Shown here: in pieces, positions 7,863-14,010 of the stretch
Layout: each line of letters opens with the position of its first letter
Numbering within the stretch: position 1 is the stretch's first letter
Source: CAZOKZ01 sp964580585
GTDB taxonomy: Bacteria; Sumerlaeota; Sumerlaeia; SLMS01; JAHLLQ01
Assembly (NCBI GenBank): GCA_964580585.1
Contig: CAZOKZ010000073.1
Coordinates: 1 to 21,489 of the forward strand
Direction of reading: 5' to 3'
DNA: 21,489 bases
Position numbers and translations under genes: made by a program
Notes under the pieces: generated by a model
Told to the model about the DNA's origin: nothing
The model's database searches: none
Seen by the model: the letters and a program-made list of their open reading frames with translations, nothing else

Positions 7863-9201
7863 TGCGCCAAGGACCTTTTGAGTGGCTGACTTCGTCTGAA
7901 TCGCGTCGCCGAAGTGCATCTCGATAGATGCCTTCGAGTTCCCTGACGTGATCCTCGATGGAAGGGATGTTTCCCTTCGGATCATTTAGATAGCCTCGCT
8001 GCCCAAGCCATCGCGCCAAGTCCTTTTCCGAGGCAAGGCGTTGCATCTGTTCCGCAAGCGAATCGACGTTTCGGAAGTCAAACAGGAGACCGTTCACCTC
8101 GTGTTTCACGTATTCGGCCATCCCACCCACATTTGCGGTGATGACAGAGACACGAGCCTGCTGCGCTTCGTGTATGACCAAGGGAGAGTTTTCGACCCAA
8201 ATCGAAGGGACCACGAGTGCGTCAATCTTATTGAAGACCTGATCTCTGATCTCTTCGTTCCGGTACTCAGGAAGCCACTCAACTCGCTCCTGAGCGCCGT
8301 CACCAAACGAATCGACCAAACGCTTCAGACTGTCGGTAACCGCGCCTGCATCCCGGCCCCAAATTCGTAACCGGACAGGAGGCTCCACCGAGGCAAACGC
8401 CTTGAGTAGCAGGTGAATTCCTTTCGGAGCTGTATGGGTTCCGATGTAGCCGAAGGTGAAGGGTTCGCCTTGGGTCCGCTCCCTGCCGGTGAACCGTTCG
8501 AGATCAAATCCGTAGTCCAGGTACCGGATCTTCGACGCAGGCAGACCGAAGTCCTTCTCGAACCTCTGGGCAAGATAATGGGCGGGAGCGATGAAGGTGT
8601 CGATTCTATCTATCAGCGAGCGAACGTGCTGCATTCGTCTTCTGACCCAGTCAGTCCAATAATCGATGTCGGTCGGTACTTCCTCTGGGGCTCCACTGAA
8701 ATATCGTGTGTAGCATCGTTCGGCGCACTTGCGGTCCTCCTGTCCATCGCACGCTGCCCAAGTCTCGCCCCTTGATTCCGGGAACATCTGCATGAACTGA
8801 CCACGAGGGCACATGAGCCAGTAATCATGAAGCGTCATTACGACAGGAATGGTTCGAGAAGCAGCCTCGTTCACTAGAGAGGAGGAAAGGTGGTTCAAAT
8901 GGCCGATATGCACGATGTCAGGTTGAAAGTCATCAAGGAGGCTTCCGAAGCGATCATCGATGTCTGTGACGCGGTATCGATCCCGGTGCCTGGGGTTGTT
9001 CACCAAATGAAGAATCACCCGGCTATCCGAGGGGTCTGTCTCCTGGCGAACCTCGAAGTCTGGACGGAGGGGATCCTCCTCCCGCGTGAAGACCCGTACC
9101 TCGTGGGAATCCGCCAGGGCTCGACAGATCGTCTGAGAGTAAACCTCCGACCCCGCATTGTACCGCATCGGGTACCCATGGATCACCTTTAGTACTTTCA
9201 C
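7633..9201 (-). CDS. GT4-family glycosyltransferase with a chimeric C-terminus
   Basis: A GT-B fold glycosyltransferase that would transfer a sugar from an activated donor during polysaccharide or glycan synthesis. The N-terminal acceptor domain has VIHGYPMRYNAGSEVY and DIVHIGHLNHL; the donor domain has FGYIGTHTAPKG, the GT4 signature E337-x7-E345 (ENSPLVIHE) and NVGGMAEYV. The GTG start at 9201 follows AGGAGG by 4 nt. The N-terminus looks complete. Family sequence ends near residue 430. Residues after about 456 are read from the antisense strand of the truncated antitoxin, so the natural end was lost and the frame continues by chance to 7633. No other glycan genes are nearby, so it is an orphan whose substrate cannot be inferred. 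Confidence 0.82.
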   Translation of the reverse strand: MKVLKVIHGYPMRYNAGSEVYSQTICRALADSHEVRVFTREEDPLRPDFEVRQETDPSDSRVILHLVNNPRHRDRYRVTDIDDRFGSLLDDFQPDIVHIGHLNHLSSSLVNEAASRTIPVVMTLHDYWLMCPRGQFMQMFPESRGETWAACDGQEDRKCAERCYTRYFSGAPEEVPTDIDYWTDWVRRRMQHVRSLIDRIDTFIAPAHYLAQRFEKDFGLPASKIRYLDYGFDLERFTGRERTQGEPFTFGYIGTHTAPKGIHLLLKAFASVEPPVRLRIWGRDAGAVTDSLKRLVDSFGDGAQERVEWLPEYRNEEIRDQVFNKIDALVVPSIWVENSPLVIHEAQQARVSVITANVGGMAEYVKHEVNGLLFDFRNVDSLAEQMQRLASEKDLARWLGQRGYLNDPKGNIPSIEDHVRELEGIYRDALRRRDSDEVSHSKGPWRITFDTNPDTCVRVCRLAIGEPSRSPRVKEKACPILNVSGARHKGREPADGSLRFLRAARALSGHSLGSRVQQSQLA

Positions 9202-9359
9202 GCTGCCTCCTCAAGCTTACCCTTTCGACAAGGTTGGTCGCGTACTTCCACCCGACAAAGTCACTCTTGCAGCAAACAGATGGGGCGGAGCAAGAGGATG
9301 CGATCTGAGCAGTTCTTACCACCAGCTCTGGAGTTGTTTGTAAGCTTCGCGTAGCCGGG

Positions 9360-10352
9360 TCAGGCCGTTGGCCATTGCAGCGTCTCCATCATGGACGTCA
9401 GCGCGGCTTGCACGCGCTCGTCGGGGTCTTCACAAAGGGAAAGGTACAGCGACAGGGGATCAACGCTTCGTCCTGGCGAGAGCAGCAACGGATCGTAATG
9501 CCAGACCTCAAGGACGGCCTTCGCGATATTGGGATCCGGTGTCGTTTCGATCAGCTTATTCGCCTTCATATCCTTCGCTTGCGACGCTGCCGCTGCGAAG
9601 ACGGGCCGCGACTCGTCAGCGATGTCGGTTCTCGCAGCCAGGGCGCTCAAACCCGACAATGGAAGACCCTTGTCACAGCGAATGAGCGGTAGGCGCTCCC
9701 GCACTGGCGAACGGGCGACGACGAGCAGCTTCTCCCAAAGCGTGTGATGATTGAGTTCAAATACAAGCCGCTTCGTCCTCCCCATCGCTGCTACTCGACA
9801 GAGCCCGTGAGATTCTAGCTCGCGCTGGACCTTCGTCAGGGTCATACGCGAATATCCAAACCGCTCTGCCAGATCCTGGAGCGGTGCGTCCTCAACGTTA
9901 CCTGACAGCAGATGGCGAAGGGCGACCGCTTGGGCTGCCCACGTCAGGTGATCCAGACGTTTGACCTCCACCGTGGGCCGCCTTTTTACCTCCCGCAGAT
10001 CGAGGAGCAGCATCGGTAAAAACAACTGCTCACCGGGAACGACGAAGGGAATCCCGGCGGCAACGTACCGACTGCGCTCCCATGAGGCGAGCTGATCGCG
10101 GACGATGGCAACAGGCTCACCCAGGCGATCCTGAAGTTGCTGTAGGTCCCTCGCGACTGAAGATGGGGTGAGGGCGCTCTGTTCTCTGGGTTCTGCGAGC
10201 ACGATCGAGCGCTCTACCAGCCTCACCCGACTGAATCTGTAGCGGTTGGCGAGGTACTGCGGTACAGTACGAAGCTCCTCACCGCCCATAGGCAGGCTCT
10301 GGACCGGCTGGGATAGAACATCGCTCAGGTATTGATTCAGAACAGGTTGCAT
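9360..10352 (-). CDS. Winged-helix regulator, AbiEi/MarR-like antitoxin-type protein
   Basis: A 330-residue protein. Residues about 75-122 (LGEPVAIVRDQLASW, then AAGIPFVVPGEQLFLPMLLLDLRE) belong to a family often labelled MarR-like regulator. Residues about 155-200 form a winged helix (LAERFGYSRMTLTKVQRELESHGL). The C-terminal third (GLSGLSALAAR..., then VDPLSLYLSL and DERVQAAL) resembles the effector half of AbiEi antitoxins. I chose the ATG at 10352 because AGAGGGA precedes it and the longer frame to 10601 overlaps the divergent promoter. It is transcribed away from the abiEi/abiEii pair, with a 13-bp palindrome between them. It has no toxin partner of its own here. It may co-regulate the divergent module or be a third antitoxin. 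Family recall is from memory. Confidence 0.6.
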   Translation of the reverse strand: MQPVLNQYLSDVLSQPVQSLPMGGEELRTVPQYLANRYRFSRVRLVERSIVLAEPREQSALTPSSVARDLQQLQDRLGEPVAIVRDQLASWERSRYVAAGIPFVVPGEQLFLPMLLLDLREVKRRPTVEVKRLDHLTWAAQAVALRHLLSGNVEDAPLQDLAERFGYSRMTLTKVQRELESHGLCRVAAMGRTKRLVFELNHHTLWEKLLVVARSPVRERLPLIRCDKGLPLSGLSALAARTDIADESRPVFAAAASQAKDMKANKLIETTPDPNIAKAVLEVWHYDPLLLSPGRSVDPLSLYLSLCEDPDERVQAALTSMMETLQWPTA

Positions 10353-10379
10353 CACCAATCCCTCTTGATAAACAGCGAC

Positions 10380-10411
10380 TGCACGGTAAACCAAGACAGG
10401 TTTACCGTGCA
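10380..10411. promoter_or_regulatory. Perfect 13-bp palindrome in the divergent intergenic region
   Basis: TGCACGGTAAACC (10380-10392) and GGTTTACCGTGCA (10399-10411) with a 6-nt spacer. It lies 27 nt upstream of the minus-strand winged-helix gene and 179 nt upstream of abiEi. Its size and position suit an operator for a dimeric winged-helix protein or AbiEi-type antitoxin. Confidence 0.65.
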
Positions 10412-10506
10412 AGCAGAGGTTGCTGAACGCCTCAAAGTGTCGATGCCACTTCCCCCAATGCGTTGCCGATTTGTCCCAGAGCAGTCCGTTGCTCCCCGAG
10501 GCAACA

Positions 10507-10527
10507 GGGCGTTTTTGAGCAACGCCC
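10507..10527. promoter_or_regulatory. Inverted repeat next to the abiEi promoter
   Basis: GGGCGTT / AACGCCC with a 7-nt spacer, ending two bases before the TTGACA -35 box. It could be a second operator or a short terminator-like hairpin. A partly overlapping repeat, GTTGCTC / GAGCAAC, uses some of the same bases. Confidence 0.35.
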
Positions 10528-10528
10528 C

Positions 10529-10557
10529 TTGACAGCCCAGAGGCATTTGCTTCAAAT
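10529..10557 (+). promoter_or_regulatory. Promoter of the abiEi-abiEii operon
   Basis: TTGACA at 10529-10534 matches the -35 consensus in all six bases. After 17 nt comes TCAAAT at 10552-10557, a 4/6 match to the -10 consensus. The abiEi ATG is 34 nt downstream with AAGGAG before it. Confidence 0.6.
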
Positions 10558-10590
10558 AGCCTAGTTGATCCCCGCTGCAAGGAGCGCCTT

Positions 10591-11655
10591 ATGGGCAACA
10601 TTTCAGAGCGCGAAGCTCAGCAGGTTTGGCGAAAGCTTCTTGGCGAAGTCTTCGGCAGCCAGGTCAAGGTGCTGAAGGAAGACCATTCCACGTGGGCGTC
10701 TGAGTGGGATGACGTATTGGAGTGTGCCGGTCAAAGACTGGCCGTCGAATACAAGGTAAAGGCGGATACTGCGTCGGTGTCAGCGGCGATGGAAAAACTG
10801 CGGCCACGCCTCAAGGCATTGCCAGGGGGAACGCACCCGATTCTCGTCGTGAACAAGATGGGCAGCACGGGGAGCGAGATCTGTGAGCGTGAGGGCATTG
10901 ATTGGTGCGACCTCGCCGGAAACGCGAGCATCACTCACATCCCTCGGACCAGGATCATCATCCAGGGCATGGAGCCCACATCGCGTCCACGGGGCAGGAA
11001 GAGCAACGTCTTCGCGACTAAGAGTTCCCGCGTAGCCCATTGGCTGCTGCTTCATCCAGATGAATCTCACACGCACGGTCAACTGGCCGAGGCCACGGGA
11101 CTGGACAAGGGGCACCTCAGCCGGATCCTATCTCGCCTCGATGAGCTGCGCCTGATTCGTCGTGACGACGATGGAGGCGTTCGCCTCGCGAAACCAGCCG
11201 TAATGCTCGATGCGTGGGCAGAGATGTATGAGCCACCATGCGGGCGTATACTGAAGGGCGTCATTCCTTCTCGATCCGGACAGGAAACCATCGAGATTCT
11301 TGCGGAGGCTCTCGGTTCGGAACGGAAAAAGCACGTATTCGGTGGCCTTGCAGCCGCATGGGTCTGGGACCCGTTCGCGGATTTCCGAGTCACGACATGC
11401 TATCTTGCGGGAACTGCGGGTCCCGAATTGCTCAAGAAGATCGACTTCTTCGAGACTGACAACGGCGCGAACGTTTGGTTCATGCAGGAGGCCGACGAGG
11501 TTGCGTTTCAGGGATCTGAAAAACGGGGACAGGTTAGCGTGGCGAGCCCCTGGTTTACCTTTGTCGATCTCTCCGCGCATCCCGAGCGATCAAAGGAAGC
11601 TGCGGCCCATCTGCGAGAAAGCGTCCTGAAACTGGAAGAGGCACATGGATCATAA
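10591..11655 (+). CDS. AbiEi-family antitoxin with PD-(D/E)XK-like N-terminal domain
   Basis: A 354-residue cytoplasmic protein, predicted antitoxin of a type IV toxin-antitoxin pair. It represses its own operon and counters the toxin without a stable complex, as known for AbiEi. Residues 1-115 look like a restriction-endonuclease-type fold: D40/D41, then LAVEYKVK with E53 and K55, then ILVVNK, and the GIDWCDLAGNASI motif common in these antitoxins. Residues about 145-200 form a winged helix (HGQLAEATGLDKGHLSRILSRLDEL). The C-terminal part (VFGGLAAAWVWDPF and what follows) resembles the AbiEi effector domain. AAGGAG precedes the ATG by 6 nt. Its last 11 nt overlap the toxin gene, so the two are co-translated. 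Whether the N-terminal domain cuts DNA is unknown. Confidence 0.78.
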   Translation: MGNISEREAQQVWRKLLGEVFGSQVKVLKEDHSTWASEWDDVLECAGQRLAVEYKVKADTASVSAAMEKLRPRLKALPGGTHPILVVNKMGSTGSEICEREGIDWCDLAGNASITHIPRTRIIIQGMEPTSRPRGRKSNVFATKSSRVAHWLLLHPDESHTHGQLAEATGLDKGHLSRILSRLDELRLIRRDDDGGVRLAKPAVMLDAWAEMYEPPCGRILKGVIPSRSGQETIEILAEALGSERKKHVFGGLAAAWVWDPFADFRVTTCYLAGTAGPELLKKIDFFETDNGANVWFMQEADEVAFQGSEKRGQVSVASPWFTFVDLSAHPERSKEAAAHLRESVLKLEEAHGS

Positions 11656-12484
11656 GCCGAAACATGCATCGGGGTATCAGCCTGAAAGCGTCCTTCGGGT
11701 AAGGCAGATTCTTCTCTTCATCGCCTCCAAGCTCGGGGAACTGATGGAGGACATGGTTGTTGTCGGGGGCCTCGTTCCCTACCTGCTTGTTGAGCAGGAG
11801 GGACTTCCAACGCTACGTCAACATGTTGGCACTCTGGACTTGGACCTGGGACTTTCGCTCGCCATTCTTGACGACGAAAGGTACCGAGAAATAGCTGAAC
11901 GGCTTCGGGCGGAGGGCTTCCAAGCGGTGGAGAAAATCGAAGGACGGATCCGTCGACAGACATGGGCATTTGGAAGTGGAGCTGAAGAAGTCAGCGTCGA
12001 TTTCCTGATCCAGCCAAACTCGCAACAGTCGAAGCCAGGCAAGATGACGAACATCGAGCACGACCTCGCCGCGATTACGATTGAAGGACTCGATCTGGCA
12101 TTCATAGCGAATCGTCGGATTCGGATCAGCGGCACATTGCCGAACGGATCAACTCTCACAAGAGAGGTGAAGGTCGCAGGGCCGGGAGCGTTCCTAGTTC
12201 TCAAGGCAATCGCCTTTCACCTTCGGGGAGAGAACAAAGACGCGTACGACTTGTTCTACATCCTCCGTGAGATGCGCGGAGAGGCAAAGGCCGACTTCGA
12301 GCAATTGCCAAGTGACCATCCTTCTGTCTTGCAGGCCAGAAAATACCTCCAGGAAGACTTCATCGGCGACAACGCCGGACTGGCCCAAGCGGCGGAATTC
12401 ATTTCGGGCCGCCGGGACCAAGTCATCGAGGCGGACGTGGCGGCAGCCGTGAGGGCCTTCCTTCGTAGGGAAGAAGGCACGTAG
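11645..12484 (+). CDS. AbiEii-family nucleotidyltransferase toxin
   Basis: A 279-residue predicted toxin of the type IV system, a DNA polymerase beta-like nucleotidyltransferase. The AbiEii motifs can be seen in order: VVVGGLVPYLL (GG 41-42, motif I), GTLDLDLGL (D65 and D67), SVDF (D119), and LVLKAIAFHLRGENKDAYDLFYIL, which matches the family's K...R..KDxxDL motif (K187, R194, K198, D199, D202). AbiEii-type toxins modify tRNA or other nucleotide acceptors with NTPs, halting growth during phage infection; the exact target here is not known. The start overlaps the antitoxin gene by 11 nt, with AGAGG as ribosome binding site. All catalytic residues appear intact. Confidence 0.82.
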   Translation: MDHKPKHASGYQPESVLRVRQILLFIASKLGELMEDMVVVGGLVPYLLVEQEGLPTLRQHVGTLDLDLGLSLAILDDERYREIAERLRAEGFQAVEKIEGRIRRQTWAFGSGAEEVSVDFLIQPNSQQSKPGKMTNIEHDLAAITIEGLDLAFIANRRIRISGTLPNGSTLTREVKVAGPGAFLVLKAIAFHLRGENKDAYDLFYILREMRGEAKADFEQLPSDHPSVLQARKYLQEDFIGDNAGLAQAAEFISGRRDQVIEADVAAAVRAFLRREEGT

Positions 12485-12588
12485 TAGCGGATATTGAAAG
12501 CCAGAGAGAGTCCCGAGGGAAAACGCCGACAGCTTCTCCCATGAATACTCATGCTCGCATGAAAGCAGAAACAGCGACCCGACTTCGT

Positions 12589-12677
12589 TTCGGCAGACAC
12601 CGTCTGCCGAATCTACAATCCAATAGGCCAGAGGCGTCTGGCCTATTCGGGTCCGAGGAGTGCAGACAGTGTCTGCA
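12589..12677. repeat. Three consecutive perfect palindromes
   Basis: P1: TTCGGCAGAC-ACC-GTCTGCCGAA (12589-12611, 10-bp arms). P2: AATAGGCCAGA (12622-12632) and TCTGGCCTATT (12637-12647), 11-bp arms with a 4-nt loop. P3: TGCAGACA-G-TGTCTGCA (12661-12677, 8-bp arms). They fill the convergent gap between the toxin and integrase genes. Spacers are 10 and 13 nt. P1 and P3 share GCAGACA/GTCTGC. P1 also shares CGGCAGA with the iterons at 7325-7349. No T run follows, so ordinary terminators are unlikely for all three, though they could stop transcription from both sides. Confidence 0.7.
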
Positions 12678-12694
12678 TTATTCCCGGCGACTTC

Positions 12695-13678
12695 TCAGAG
12701 TCCCAGATCCAATGCGGTGCTGGCCTCGAATCGTTCGTCCACATTGTAGCGCGTATAGACGGAGATCATCCGCGTCGTCTTGTGGCCGGTCTGGCTCATG
12801 ATGTCCAGGGTCTTCGCCCCGCGGGCATCGGCTTCGGTGACGAAGCCAGCGCGGAGCGAATGTGCTGAGAAGAGGCTGGCATTGAGACCGGCATTCTTCG
12901 CGGCTCGCTTGACGGCCAGTGAAATCCCGGAAACGCTGATCGGTTCGCCTCCAACGACGAGGTTGTTTCCAATTGTGCGAAAGACCGGACCGGACTCGAT
13001 ACGGGCCGAAGAAAGCCACGCTCTTAGTGCCTCGACCGGGCAGGTGGCTTTGTCCTTCCCGCACCGGACAAGCTTGAGCAGGCCCTCGCCTTCTTGGTCG
13101 GTCTTCGACCTCCGTATCTCCACAATCAGACCATCGCGGTGGTCTTTCAGGTCGGCAACCTGAAGCCCAGCAAGCTCGGACCGGCGACAGGCGGTCGCGA
13201 ACCCCAAGAGGATGAGCGCCCGATCGCGAAGGCCACGCGGATCCTTTCCGAGTGTTTTGACCATTCGCTTCACGTCCACGGCCCGCAGCGCCGATTTCTG
13301 CTCCCGCTTCACCGTGAGCTGACGGCGGATTCCCTTCAACACCCTGGGAACACGGGGATCGCTGGCTGGATCTGGATGGCCTGATTCTACGTGGATGTGG
13401 CTGATGGCTGCTCGTCGTCGCTCGATCGTCGTGATTTTTCGAGGCTTACCCCAATTCCCTTCGGCCAGGGCGGACAGGTAGCCCGCGACAGCCAGTGGAT
13501 CGGCGGGAAGCGTGGTCAGGCCCCTTGCTTCGCAGTAGGCCTCCCAGTCTTTCCAATCCGAACGGTACGCACGACCGGTGGCTTTGGCCCAACTTGCCTC
13601 GTAGTGTTTCCGAGAGGCCTCCTGATCCTCGACCACCTCGGGGAGCGCTTCGGTTGTCTTGATGAGGTCATTTTCCAT
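12695..13678 (-). CDS. Tyrosine recombinase (integrase of element 1)
   Basis: A 327-residue site-specific recombinase expected to integrate and excise element 1 at tRNA-Gly. The SAM-like core-binding domain covers about residues 20-120. The catalytic domain holds every active-site residue: R165 (TACRRSEL), K192 (RRSKT), H273 and R276 (HSLRAGF), H299 (TGHK) and nucleophile Y308 (SVYTR). It has no DUF4102 arm-binding domain and differs from the integrase of element 2. AGGAG precedes the ATG by 7 nt. The start codon lies about 105 nt inside the right att repeat, with putative arm sites between, the usual position for an integrase gene. There is no sign of decay. Confidence 0.92.
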   Translation of the reverse strand: MENDLIKTTEALPEVVEDQEASRKHYEASWAKATGRAYRSDWKDWEAYCEARGLTTLPADPLAVAGYLSALAEGNWGKPRKITTIERRRAAISHIHVESGHPDPASDPRVPRVLKGIRRQLTVKREQKSALRAVDVKRMVKTLGKDPRGLRDRALILLGFATACRRSELAGLQVADLKDHRDGLIVEIRRSKTDQEGEGLLKLVRCGKDKATCPVEALRAWLSSARIESGPVFRTIGNNLVVGGEPISVSGISLAVKRAAKNAGLNASLFSAHSLRAGFVTEADARGAKTLDIMSQTGHKTTRMISVYTRYNVDERFEASTALDLGL

Positions 13679-13694
13679 AGCTGACTCCTGACTA

Positions 13695-13723
13695 CCCGAT
13701 AATTGTCAGTATCTGTCAGTAGA
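13695..13723 (+). repeat. Putative arm-type sites of the element-1 integrase, right end
   Basis: CCCGATAAT, then GTCAGTA and TCTGTCAGTAGA, the counterpart of 7355-7393 and in the same orientation. It lies between the integrase start and the right att repeat and probably overlaps the integrase promoter, which would allow autoregulation. Confidence 0.5.
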
Positions 13724-13782
13724 GGCCTTGGTTTCAGGCCTTTTGAGGTGTCCCAAATGAACTGTAAGTTGAGTGATTTCAA

Positions 13783-13827
13783 TGGAGCGGGAAACGGGGT
13801 TCGAACCCGCGACCCTCAGCTTGGGAA
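13783..13827 (-). repeat. Attachment-site repeat: 3' half of tRNA-Gly(CCC), right copy
   Basis: Identical over 45 bp to 7211-7255: anticodon loop with CCC, variable region, T-arm and acceptor strand to CCA, on the minus strand. The bases to the right (reading ATTCG before the loop in tRNA sense) do not form a 5' half, so this copy is also a fragment. It is both the right end of element 1 and the left end of element 2. The intact tRNA-Gly is expected beyond the right edge of the window. Confidence 0.88.
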
Positions 13828-13852
13828 ACGAATTCTACGCTATCTTCCTCTT

Positions 13853-13987
13853 GCTTCCTTTTACTGTCTATTTCGTTAATAGTGCTGACAATAAAGGCTT
13901 TTGGCTTGCTTTAAGTCTGAGGGTCGCCGATTGTTTACCATGTTTTACGCGCACATTTGCTTCCTATATGCTTCCTGTGCGCTTCCT
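13853..13987 (+). repeat. GCTTCCT iterons, putative arm-type sites of the P4-type integrase
   Basis: GCTTCCT occurs at 13853, 13959, 13970 and 13981. The last three are spaced exactly 11 nt, one helical turn, so they would be bound on one face of the DNA. They lie between the att core and the integrase start. A similar pair lies left of the other att copy at 7125 and 7136. Confidence 0.55.
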
Positions 13988-14010
13988 TTACCCGACCGGA
14001 GGGCACCAGC

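Noticed and set aside
11645..12484. Housekeeping nucleotidyltransferase rather than a toxin
   Set aside because: Overlap with an AbiEi-type gene and the AbiEii K...R..KDxxDL motif favour the toxin assignment.
12589..12677. Integron attC sites
   Set aside because: No GTTRRRY/RYYYAAC core sites flank the palindromes, and the recombinase lacks the patterns of an IntI that I would expect.
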